Part shown: piece by piece, positions 17,380 to 24,729 of the stretch
How positions within the stretch are numbered: the stretch's first letter is position 1
Layout of the letters: each line of letters opens with the position of its first letter
DNA from: Sphingomonas changbaiensis NBRC 104936
GTDB lineage: Bacteria; Pseudomonadota; Alphaproteobacteria; Sphingomonadales; Sphingomonadaceae
Direction of reading: 5' to 3'
Length of the DNA: 58,179 nt
Assembly (NCBI RefSeq): GCF_000974765.1
Contig: NZ_BBWU01000045.1
Coordinates: 87,501 to 145,679, forward strand
Made by a program: the position numbers and the translations under genes
The notes under the pieces: model-generated
The model's database searches: none
What the model was told of the DNA's origin: nothing
Seen by the model: the letters and a program-made list of their open reading frames with translations, nothing else

Positions 17380-18534
17380 ATGGTGGCACTTCATGCGGCC
17401 GGCTGGCTGCTTTTGGTCCTGGCGGCGCTCGGCAGCCTCTACACGCTCGCCGCCGCATTCGTGATGCGGCGCTTCTTCGCGGCGCGCGATCGCCTGCCCG
17501 CGCGCCGGTCCGACGCCGTGACGATCCTGAAGCCGCTCCACGGTGCCGAACCCTTGCTCGGGGACAACCTGGTGACCTTCGTTGAGCAGAACCATGACGG
17601 CCCGATCCAGATGCTCTGCGGGGTCCATGGCGCCGCCGATGCGGCGCTGGCAGCCGCTCAGAGTCTGCGCGTCGTGCAGCCCGATCGGCGGATCGAGACA
17701 GTGATCGATTCGCGCACGCATGGCGCCAACGGCAAGATCGCCAACCTCATCAATCTGGAGCACCGCATCGCCCATTCGATCGTGGTGCTCAGCGACAGCG
17801 ATATCGTTGCAGGACCTGATTACCTCGCGCGACTGCTGGCTGCGCTTGGTGCGCCGGGCGTGGGCGCCGTGACCTGCCTGTACCGCGGCCGCGGCGATGC
17901 CGGCTTCTGGTCGCGGGTGGGCGCGGCGCAGCTCAGCTATCAATTCCTGCCGGGCGCAGTGTTTGGTGTGGCGACCGGAATGGCCACGCCCTGCATGGGA
18001 TCGACGATCGCGCTCAGGCGCGAGACGCTGGACCGGATCGGCGGATTCGGGCGCTTCGCCGATGTGCTGGCGGACGATTATGCGATCGGAGAGGCAGTGC
18101 GGGCGCTCGGCCTCACGGTCGCGGTGCCGCCGATGCTGGTCGTCCACGCATCCGTGGAGCGCAGCTTCGGCGAGCTTTGGAAGCACGAGCTGCGCTGGAA
18201 CGCGACGATCCGCGGGATCGGCGCGCTGCCCTATGCGGCCAGCGTGATCGCCATGCCGCTGCCGCTCGCGCTGATCGGTGCGCTGCTGTCGCCGGGGATC
18301 GGCGCAGCCGCGATCTGCGCTGCCGCACTGGCCGCGCGCCTTATCCTCAGACGTGCAGTCGACGAACAAGCGGGCGCCGTCACCGCGCCGGCCTGGCTGC
18401 TGCCCGTTCGCGACCTGCTGACGTTCGCCGTGTTCCTCGCCGGCTTCTTCGTTCGCTCGGTTGATTGGCGCGGGGATCGGCTTAGAATGCGTGATCGCGG
18501 CACGATCGAGGCCGAAGCGGAGCTGTCCGGATGA
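17380..18534 (+). CDS. hpnI: HpnI glycosyltransferase, copy 2 (canonical form)
   Basis: 384 residues, GT21-like with an N-terminal helix and hydrophobic C-terminal segments. Motifs are VTILKPLHG, THGANGKIANLINLE, VLSDSDI, VLADDYAIGEAV and HELRWNATIRG. This copy reads as typical HpnI and heads an hpnI-hpnJ-hpnK operon, the enzyme set for bacteriohopanetetrol cyclitol ether (sugar transfer, deacetylation, ring contraction). Its end overlaps hpnJ by four bases (ATGA). The paralogue at 2314-3486 shares the motif order but differs throughout. Confidence 0.92.
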   Translation: MVALHAAGWLLLVLAALGSLYTLAAAFVMRRFFAARDRLPARRSDAVTILKPLHGAEPLLGDNLVTFVEQNHDGPIQMLCGVHGAADAALAAAQSLRVVQPDRRIETVIDSRTHGANGKIANLINLEHRIAHSIVVLSDSDIVAGPDYLARLLAALGAPGVGAVTCLYRGRGDAGFWSRVGAAQLSYQFLPGAVFGVATGMATPCMGSTIALRRETLDRIGGFGRFADVLADDYAIGEAVRALGLTVAVPPMLVVHASVERSFGELWKHELRWNATIRGIGALPYAASVIAMPLPLALIGALLSPGIGAAAICAAALAARLILRRAVDEQAGAVTAPAWLLPVRDLLTFAVFLAGFFVRSVDWRGDRLRMRDRGTIEAEAELSG

Positions 18535-19955
18535 TGCGTACCTTGTTTCTGCAGGCACCCTCGTTCGACGGCTATGACGGCGGCGCGGGCGCGCGGTATC
18601 AGATGAAGCGGGAAGTCCGCTCGTTCTGGTACCCCACCTGGCTGGCCCAGCCGGCCGCTCTGGTCGAGGGCTCGAAGCTGATCGACGCGCCTGCGCACGA
18701 CCTGACCTGGGACGATATCAAGCATGAGGTGGACGAGCGCGATCTCGTGATCCTCCACACCTCGACGCCGAGCTTTCGACAGGACGTGCACACGGCAGAG
18801 CTGATCAAGGCGCGCAATCCGAACGCGATGATCGGCCTGATCGGCGCCAAGGTCGCGGTCGAGACGCAGGCATCGCTGGAGGCGTCGCCCGCGATCGATT
18901 TCGTCTGCCGCAACGAGTTCGATTTCACGATCAAGGACGTCGCCGACGGCGTGCCGCTCGCGCACGTCGCCGGGATCAGCTGGCGCAATGGCGAAGGGCA
19001 GATCGTCCATAATCCCGACCGCGCGGTGCTGGAGGACATGGACCAACTGCCGTTCGTCTCGCCGGTCTACAAACGCGACCTGACGATCGAGAAATATTTC
19101 GGGGGCTATCTCAAGCACCCCTATGTCAGTTTCTACACCGGGCGCGGCTGCAAGAGCCGCTGCACCTTCTGCCTGTGGCCGCAGACCGTGGGGGGGCACA
19201 ACTACCGCACGCGGTCGATCGGGCACGTGATCGAGGAAGTGAAGTACATCCAGCGCGAAATGCCGGAGGTGAAGGAGATCTTCTTCGACGACGATACGCT
19301 GACCGACAACCGCCCGCGCGTCGAGGCGCTGGCGCGGGAACTCGGCAAGCTGGGCGTCACCTGGTCATGCAATGCCAAGGCGAACGTGCCGTACGAAACG
19401 CTGAAGGTGATGAAGGAGGGGGGCTGCCGCCTTCTCCTCGTCGGTTATGAAAGCGGCAACCAGCAGATTCTGCACAACATCAAGAAGGGGCTGCGCGTCG
19501 ACGTCGCGCGGCAGTTCACGCGGGACTGCCACGCGCTCGGCATCGTCATTCACGGCACTTTCATTCTCGGGCTGCCCGGCGAGACGCTGGAGACGATCGA
19601 GGAAACGATCGAATATGCCAAGGAGATCAATCCGCACACGATCCAGGTGTCGCTGGCGGCGCCCTATCCCGGCACCTTCCTGTACAGGCAGGCGACCGAG
19701 AATGGCTGGTTCGACGGCAGCGACCACCTGCTGACCGACGGCGGCAACCAGATCGCGCAGCTGTCCTACGATCACCTTCCGGCCAGCGTGATCTTCGACA
19801 AGGTCGAGGAATTCTACAAGCGCTTCTACTTCCGCCCGCGCAAGATCGGCGCGATCGTCGGCGAAATGATCCGCGACTTCGACATGATGAAGAGGCGCTT
19901 GCGCGAAGGCGTTGAGTTCTTCGACTTCCTGCGCCGGCGGAAGGAAGCCGCCTGA
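18531..19955 (+). CDS. hpnJ: HpnJ, radical SAM (B12-binding-like) ring-contraction enzyme
   Basis: 474 residues. An N-terminal B12-binding-like domain (about 1-145) precedes a radical SAM domain with C207-x3-C211-x2-C214 (GCKSRCTFC). Later segments include EIFFDDDT, LLVGYESGNQQIL and GTFILGLPGE. HpnJ is required for conversion of the glucosaminyl head group to the cyclitol ether. It is preceded by hpnI and followed by hpnK with start-stop overlaps on both sides. Confidence 0.95.
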   Translation: MMRTLFLQAPSFDGYDGGAGARYQMKREVRSFWYPTWLAQPAALVEGSKLIDAPAHDLTWDDIKHEVDERDLVILHTSTPSFRQDVHTAELIKARNPNAMIGLIGAKVAVETQASLEASPAIDFVCRNEFDFTIKDVADGVPLAHVAGISWRNGEGQIVHNPDRAVLEDMDQLPFVSPVYKRDLTIEKYFGGYLKHPYVSFYTGRGCKSRCTFCLWPQTVGGHNYRTRSIGHVIEEVKYIQREMPEVKEIFFDDDTLTDNRPRVEALARELGKLGVTWSCNAKANVPYETLKVMKEGGCRLLLVGYESGNQQILHNIKKGLRVDVARQFTRDCHALGIVIHGTFILGLPGETLETIEETIEYAKEINPHTIQVSLAAPYPGTFLYRQATENGWFDGSDHLLTDGGNQIAQLSYDHLPASVIFDKVEEFYKRFYFRPRKIGAIVGEMIRDFDMMKRRLREGVEFFDFLRRRKEAA

Positions 19956-20770
19956 GCGACCCGGCCAAGCCGCGGCTGATCGTCACTGCCGACGATTTCG
20001 GCGCATCCCTTGCGGTCAACGAAGCGGTCGAACGGGCGCATCGCGACGGCTTCCTGACCGCTGCCAGCCTGATGGTGACCGGGACTGTTGCTGCCGATGC
20101 CGTCGCGCGCGCCGGGACGATGCCGTCGCTGGGAGTCGGCCTGCATCTCGTCCTCGTCGAGGGGCGGCCGGCGCTGCCGCCTTCCGATGTGCCGATGCTG
20201 GTCGACGAGACCGGCGCGTTCTGTCGCGACATGGCGCGGCTTGGGCTCGCGATCTTCGCCAACCCTTCCGCCCGGCGCCAGCTCTATGCGGAGATCGAGG
20301 CGCAATTCACCCTGTTCGCGGCGACCGGGCTGCCGCTCGATCACGTCAACGCCCACAAGCATTTCCACGTCCATCCGACGATTGCGTCGGCGATCCTGGC
20401 GATCGGCCCGCGATACGGGATGAAGGCAATGCGGGCGCCTGTCGAGCGCGGTCGCGGTGGTGCGCTGGTCCGGCTTTGGGCGACGCTGCTTCAGCGCCGC
20501 TTGCGTCGGGCGGGTATGCTGGTTCCGGATCAGATCGTCGGCCTGGCCTGGTCGGGCGCCTTCGACCGCGATCGCATGCGCCGCGCCCTGACGAGCCTCT
20601 CACCCGGCTTGACGGAAATCTACACCCATCCGGCCGCTGAAGACGTCTACCCCGGCAGCGCGCGCGGCTACCGCTATCGCGACGAATTGGCGGCTCTTGT
20701 TGACCGGGATTTGGGCACGCTCGCGCGGCACGGCAGCGAACTCGGCAACTTCACCGCGTTCATGCAGTGA
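19952..20770 (+). CDS. hpnK: HpnK deacetylase, copy 2, with a CTG start codon
   Basis: 272 residues of the YdjC/HpnK family with TADDFG, GVGLHLVL, the metal motif HVNAHKHFHVHP and EIYTHPAAED. The first ATG/GTG/TTG in this frame is at 20072, which would remove the essential TADDFG. The only sensible start is CTG at 19952, six bases after AAGGA and overlapping the hpnJ stop as CTGA, the same arrangement as the other hpn junctions. It would give MSDPAKPRLIVTADDFG. A later CTG at 19976 is a weaker alternative. It completes the hpnI-J-K operon. Confidence 0.88.
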   Translation: MSDPAKPRLIVTADDFGASLAVNEAVERAHRDGFLTAASLMVTGTVAADAVARAGTMPSLGVGLHLVLVEGRPALPPSDVPMLVDETGAFCRDMARLGLAIFANPSARRQLYAEIEAQFTLFAATGLPLDHVNAHKHFHVHPTIASAILAIGPRYGMKAMRAPVERGRGGALVRLWATLLQRRLRRAGMLVPDQIVGLAWSGAFDRDRMRRALTSLSPGLTEIYTHPAAEDVYPGSARGYRYRDELAALVDRDLGTLARHGSELGNFTAFMQ

Positions 20771-20782
20771 ACCGCTCCCGGA

Positions 20783-20935
20783 TCAGTCTTCGCGCACGCG
20801 TCCGCTGAGCTTGCCGACGGCGCCTTCCCAGTCGCTCCGGCTGGCTGCGCGGCGGCGGGCCAGCAGGGCGATCAGGCACAGGCCGCCCACTGCCTGCAAC
20901 AGGCTCAGCAGGTCGGGCAAAGGAAGCTGCGTCAT
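20783..20935 (-). CDS. Small hypothetical membrane protein (50 aa)
   Basis: A 50-codon frame from ATG 20935 to TGA 20783 encoding one hydrophobic helix (about residues 5-26) followed by RRR and a charged tail (SRSDWEGAVGKLSGRVRED). The composition looks like a real single-pass protein, with positive residues just after the helix. No convincing Shine-Dalgarno lies close to the ATG, and I do not recognise a family. It converges on the end of hpnK. Confidence 0.4.
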   Translation of the reverse strand: MTQLPLPDLLSLLQAVGGLCLIALLARRRAASRSDWEGAVGKLSGRVRED

Positions 20936-20957
20936 CCGGCGCTTGTCGCAGCCTCTG

Positions 20958-20988
20958 GTTAACCGATTGGCTCATAAGCTCGGTTAAC
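20958..20988. repeat. Inverted repeat, 9-bp arms GTTAACCGA / TCGGTTAAC
   Basis: A perfect 9-base inverted repeat with a 13-base spacer, lying 22 bases upstream of the small ORF start at 20935 and just beyond the end of the acidic protein gene. Each arm contains GTTAAC. It could be an operator, or part of a terminator for the acidic gene; there is no T-run on either side. Confidence 0.45.
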
Positions 20989-21012
20989 GCGGGGCTGGCG
21001 GCCGGCCGCGCG

Positions 21013-21312
21013 TCAATAGTCGCCGTCGAGATCGTCTTCGCCGAGCTCCGCATCGACGTCGCCGTCCAGGACGTCGTCGCCCAGATCCTCTGGCGACAGG
21101 ATCGTCATGCCGAGCGCGTCCACCTCTTCCGGCATGAACTCGGCCTGGCGATCGTCCTCGACATAATCCTCGCCGCGGTCGCGGGTCATGTCGGTCAGCA
21201 CGTCGCCGTCGGACGGGCCGCCGCCTTCATATTCATGCACTTCCGCGCGCTGCGAATCGTCCAGGCCTTCCATCTCGCCGTCCGTTGCCTTGGCTTCCAC
21301 CCGCCCGTCCAT
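21013..21312 (-). CDS. Hypothetical acidic protein, probable general-stress gene
   Basis: 99 residues, extremely rich in Asp and Glu (for example EDYVEDD and ELGEDDLDGDY), with no signal peptide or membrane segment. GGAGGAAAGACG precedes the ATG at 21312, a strong ribosome-binding site. Upstream is a near-perfect EcfG promoter, so I expect induction in stationary phase or under stress. Function unknown; composition suggests a disordered cytoplasmic protein. It diverges from osmC, itself a stress-type gene. Confidence 0.75.
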   Translation of the reverse strand: MDGRVEAKATDGEMEGLDDSQRAEVHEYEGGGPSDGDVLTDMTRDRGEDYVEDDRQAEFMPEEVDALGMTILSPEDLGDDVLDGDVDAELGEDDLDGDY

Positions 21313-21342
21313 CGTCTTTCCTCCATTGCGCCTGTGTGCAAA

Positions 21343-21368
21343 AACGAGGGGTCCCGAACCGAGGTTCC
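21343..21368 (-). promoter_or_regulatory. EcfG-type general stress promoter (GGAAC-N17-CGTT)
   Basis: On the minus strand GGAAC (21368-21364) and CGTT (21346-21343) are separated by exactly 17 bases, an exact match to the alphaproteobacterial EcfG consensus. It would start transcription about 25 bases before the ATG of the acidic protein gene at 21312. Confidence 0.7.
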
Positions 21369-21386
21369 AGCCTAAGGAGAATGACC

Positions 21387-21815
21387 ATGCCGACCCGCAC
21401 CGCGACGGCCCGCTACGATGGCTTCGGCAAGGACGGCCAAGGCCACCTGACCACCCAGTCCGGCGTTCTGGCCGACCAGCCCTACGGCTTCGGCACCCGC
21501 TTCGGCGACGAGCCCGGCACGAACCCGGAGGAGCTGGCGGCGGCAGCGCATGCCGGCTGCTTCACGATGGCGCTGAGCTTCGCGCTCGCCGGCGCCGGCT
21601 ACAGTGCCGGCCGGCTCGAAACCAAGGCGGCGGTCACCCTCGACAAGGACGGCAGCGGCTTCACGATCACCAAATCCGCCCTCACGCTCACCGCAAAGGT
21701 GGACGGGATCGAGGAGTCGGAGTTCGCGCGCATTGCAGCCGAAGCAAAGGCGAATTGCCCGATTTCGAAGCTGTTCAACACTGAAATCACGCTCGAGCAT
21801 AAGCTCGAAGCCTAG
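21387..21815 (+). CDS. OsmC-family hydroperoxide reductase
   Basis: 142 residues of the OsmC/Ohr family, thiol peroxidases acting on organic hydroperoxides. The two redox cysteines are visible in HAGCFTMALSFAL and AKANCPISKLF, and the N terminus begins RTATARYDGFGKDGQG. I chose ATG 21387 because AAGGAG then lies seven bases upstream; ATG 21381 is only one base away from it. It is divergent from an EcfG-controlled gene, and its stop overlaps the stop of the MFS gene on the other strand by three bases. Confidence 0.9.
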   Translation: MPTRTATARYDGFGKDGQGHLTTQSGVLADQPYGFGTRFGDEPGTNPEELAAAAHAGCFTMALSFALAGAGYSAGRLETKAAVTLDKDGSGFTITKSALTLTAKVDGIEESEFARIAAEAKANCPISKLFNTEITLEHKLEA

Positions 21816-23029
21816 CTACGTCCGAAGAGCTTCCCACGTTCGGCAAAGGCGACAGCGGCGATCGCCGCCAAGCCGGACAGCGTGAAGCCGGTATAGAGCG
21901 GGACGGTGCTGCCGTTGAAGGCGGCGCCGATCGCCGCCCCGATCGAAATGCCGCCGATCGTCTGGATAAGCCCCTGGACGCTGGAAGCGGTGCCGGCCAG
22001 CCGGCCCATATGCTCCATCGCGATCGCGCCGAAGTTCGCGCCCGCAAGCCCGAAGCAGCTCATCATCAAGGCCTGGAGCACGGCGAAGGTCAGCACCGTT
22101 TCCAGCCCGGCGAGCGCCAGCGCCAGATGCAATGTCGCGAAAACCGTGTAGCCGATGACCGCGCGGTGCGACACGGCTCGCGCCCCGAACCGCATCACGA
22201 TCCGCGAGTTCAGAAAGGCCGCGGCCGCCATCGTCGCCGCCATCGCCGAGAACACCGGCGCGAACAGGTTGACCGCGTGGAACTCGCTTTCAAAGATCTG
22301 CTGCACCGACAGCAGGAAGCCGAACAAGCCGCCTTGCAGCGCGGTCGAGCCGATCGTGTAGCCGAGCGCCAGCCGGTCCATCAGCACGAAGCGGAAGCCC
22401 TCACCAATCCGCCGGACGCTCAGCGGCAGGCGGTTTGCGGGATCGAGTGTCTCCGGCAGCCGGATTGCCGACCACAGGAAGGTCAGCAGTCCGGCCGCGG
22501 TCAGCACGTAGAAGATCCACCGCCACGGCGCGATCCAGAGGATCAGCTGTCCGAGATTGGGCGCGGCGATCGGCACGACCATGAACACGATCGTGACCAG
22601 GCTCATCACGCGCGCCATTGCGTTGCCGACGAAGCGGTCGCGCACGATCGAGGTCGCGAGCACGCGCGACGAGGCGGTCGCCACCCCCGCCGCGACGCGA
22701 GCGGCGAGCAGCAGCGGAAAGGTCGCCGCGACTGCGGCCGTCAGGTTGCAGATGACGCCGAACGCGAGGCTGATCAGCAGCACCGGCCGCCGCCCGAATC
22801 GGTCCGAAAGCGGCCCGTGCACGATCTGCGCGGCGCCAAAGCCGAACATGAAGGCCGAGATCACCCATTGCCGGTCGTTCGGATTAGCGACGTGCAGGCT
22901 GTGGCCGATCGCGGGCAGGGCCGGCAGCATCGTGTCGATCTGCAGCGCCGTCATCGCCATCAATGCGGCGATCAGCGCGACGAATTCGCGAAAGCCGACG
23001 TCGTGTCGAGGCGGTGTCGGCGCATGCAT
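21812..23029 (-). CDS. MFS drug-resistance transporter, Bcr/CflA-like
   Basis: About 405 residues with 12 predicted membrane helices. It shows the MFS motif GPLSDRFGRRPVLL after the second helix and VMSLVTIVFMVVPIAAPNLG, typical of the Bcr/CflA branch (helix 5). It probably exports a drug or metabolite by proton antiport; the substrate cannot be read from sequence. I start at the Met before HAPTPPRHDVGF (23029); an upstream ATG at 23071 would add an Arg-rich stretch. Confidence 0.85.
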   Translation of the reverse strand: MHAPTPPRHDVGFREFVALIAALMAMTALQIDTMLPALPAIGHSLHVANPNDRQWVISAFMFGFGAAQIVHGPLSDRFGRRPVLLISLAFGVICNLTAAVAATFPLLLAARVAAGVATASSRVLATSIVRDRFVGNAMARVMSLVTIVFMVVPIAAPNLGQLILWIAPWRWIFYVLTAAGLLTFLWSAIRLPETLDPANRLPLSVRRIGEGFRFVLMDRLALGYTIGSTALQGGLFGFLLSVQQIFESEFHAVNLFAPVFSAMAATMAAAAFLNSRIVMRFGARAVSHRAVIGYTVFATLHLALALAGLETVLTFAVLQALMMSCFGLAGANFGAIAMEHMGRLAGTASSVQGLIQTIGGISIGAAIGAAFNGSTVPLYTGFTLSGLAAIAAVAFAERGKLFGRS

Positions 23030-23137
23030 CGCGGCCAGATGGCGTGCGCGGCGGCAAAGCGAAAGAGGCACGCGCCGAATTCGCTGAACCAGCCGGTGCG
23101 CTCGATCATTCTAGTACGACTGATCGAGGAGGACGGC

Positions 23138-23560
23138 ATGAGCATTTTCGGCAAGATTAGGGACGCGATTTTCGGCCATGCCAAGGCGCAGCAACAGGCG
23201 CCGCAATCCGCCCAGGCCCAACATCCCGCCATGCCCCAGATGGGAAGCGCGCCGGCGCAACCGGCACCCGCCCAGCCGCAGCAGCAGCCCGCGCCGCAGC
23301 AGCCGGTCGATGTCGAGGCCGTGCTTTCCGACATCGCCGCTCACAAGGGTCAGCAGCTCAATTGGCAATCGTCGATCGTGGATCTGATGAAGCTGCTGGA
23401 CCTCGATCCGTCGCTCGAGAACCGCAAGGAGCTCGCGACCGAGCTCGGCTACCAGGGCGAGAAGAACGGCAGCGCCGAGATGAACATCTGGCTGCACAGG
23501 CGCGTGATGGAAGAGCTGGAGAAGAACGGCGGAAAGGTGCCGGCGTCGCTGAAGGCCTAG
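23138..23560 (+). CDS. DUF3597 protein
   Basis: 140 residues. The N terminus MSIFGKIRDAIFG is followed by a Pro/Gln/Ala-rich linker (about 17-57) and a folded C-terminal domain with VDVEAVL, WQSSIVDLMKLLDLD and KELATELGY, which matches DUF3597 (LysM-like small domain in other family members). AGGAGG precedes the ATG. Function unknown. Confidence 0.85.
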   Translation: MSIFGKIRDAIFGHAKAQQQAPQSAQAQHPAMPQMGSAPAQPAPAQPQQQPAPQQPVDVEAVLSDIAAHKGQQLNWQSSIVDLMKLLDLDPSLENRKELATELGYQGEKNGSAEMNIWLHRRVMEELEKNGGKVPASLKA

Positions 23561-23608
23561 AGAAATACCGCACTTGGGAAGTCGCGAGGGCTGAACTAAA
23601 GAGCAGCG

Positions 23609-24577
23609 ATGCTCGATACAGTTTCTCCCACCATTCCCCCGCTTTCGCTCGCGCGGCAGGCGGACGATCCGGACGGCTTCGCCCAGGATTTCGGCGCGTC
23701 GTTCCAGCGCTTCGGCTTTGGCGTGATCAAGGATCACGGCATCGACCAGGCGCTGATCGATCGCGGCTGGGCGCTGACCAAGGCGTTCTTCGACCTTCCC
23801 GCAGAGGTGAAGGCCAAGTATCATCTGCCGGGCAAGGCGGGCGCGCGCGGCTATACGCCGTTCGGGATCGAAACCGCCAAGGGCGCGACCGAGAACGACC
23901 TGAAGGAATTCTGGCACGTCGGCCGCGAACTGCCCGCCGGCCACCGCTTCGGTGATGTGATGCCGCCGAACGTGTGGCCCGACGAAGTGCCGGGGCTGAA
24001 GGAGACCTTCCTGGCGCTTTACGCCGAGTTCGATCGGGTCGGCGCGAAATTGCTGTCGGCGATCGCGCGCTATCTGGGCCTTGCGCCGGACTGGTTCGTC
24101 GAACCGGTCAAGGACGGCAACAGCGTGATGCGGTTGCTCCACTATCCGCCGGTCTCGGCCGATGCGCCGGGCGTCCGCGCGGGGGCGCATGAAGACATCA
24201 ACCTGATCACCTTGCTGCTCGGCGCCGAAGAGGCCGGGCTGCAATTGCTGGACCGCGACGGCCGCTGGCTGGCGGTCGCTCCGCCGGAGGGCGCGCTGGT
24301 CGTGAATGTCGGCGACATGCTGCAGCGGCTGACCAACCATGTGCTGCCCTCGACCACGCACCGGGTCGTCAATCCGCCGCCGGAACGCCGCGGGACGGCG
24401 CGTTATTCGATGCCGTTCTTCATGCACCCCGCGCCCGATTTCGTGATCGATACGCTGCCGGGCTGCATCACGCCGGACAATCTCAACCGCTATCCGGAGC
24501 CGATCAGCAGCCAGGAATATCTGAACCAGCGCCTGCGCACGCTGGGCCTGCTGAAGGACGACGGGGTGGCGGGCTAG
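23609..24577 (+). CDS. 2-oxoglutarate/Fe(II) oxygenase, isopenicillin N synthase family
   Basis: 322 residues. The N-terminal DIOX_N part (RFGFGVIKDHGI) is followed by a jelly-roll core with the iron ligands His and Asp in AGAHEDINLITLL and the distal His in LPSTTHRVV; ARYSMPFF carries the RxS 2-oxoglutarate-binding motif. Such enzymes oxidise small molecules; the substrate is unknown. The gene is followed by tRNA-Gln. Confidence 0.9.
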   Translation: MLDTVSPTIPPLSLARQADDPDGFAQDFGASFQRFGFGVIKDHGIDQALIDRGWALTKAFFDLPAEVKAKYHLPGKAGARGYTPFGIETAKGATENDLKEFWHVGRELPAGHRFGDVMPPNVWPDEVPGLKETFLALYAEFDRVGAKLLSAIARYLGLAPDWFVEPVKDGNSVMRLLHYPPVSADAPGVRAGAHEDINLITLLLGAEEAGLQLLDRDGRWLAVAPPEGALVVNVGDMLQRLTNHVLPSTTHRVVNPPPERRGTARYSMPFFMHPAPDFVIDTLPGCITPDNLNRYPEPISSQEYLNQRLRTLGLLKDDGVAG

Positions 24578-24637
24578 GGTCCGGACCCTAAGGCGTTGAC
24601 ACTCGCCGCCTTAAAACCTAAGTCGCCCGCCTCTCGG

Positions 24638-24711
24638 TGCCCCGTCGTCTAAAGGTAAGACTACGGACTCTGACTCCGTCAATCGAGGTTCGAATCCTCG
24701 CGGGGCATCCA
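24638..24711 (+). tRNA. tRNA-Gln (anticodon CTG)
   Basis: 74 bases forming a full cloverleaf: acceptor TGCCCCG/CGGGGCA, D arm GTCT/AGAC, anticodon stem ACGGA/TCCGT with loop CTCTGAC (anticodon CTG), T arm CGAGG-TTCGAAT-CCTCG, and an encoded CCA end. The discriminator base is T. The first pair is U1-A72, as expected for glutamine. It ends 18 bases before the next protein gene. Confidence 0.97.
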
Positions 24712-24729
24712 GTTCGGCGGCGGGGCGCG

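Noticed and set aside
22010-23137. Long plus-strand frame leading into the DUF3597 gene
   Set aside because: It is antisense to the MFS transporter and rich in Arg/His/Gln; AGGAGG and ATG 23138 define the real start.
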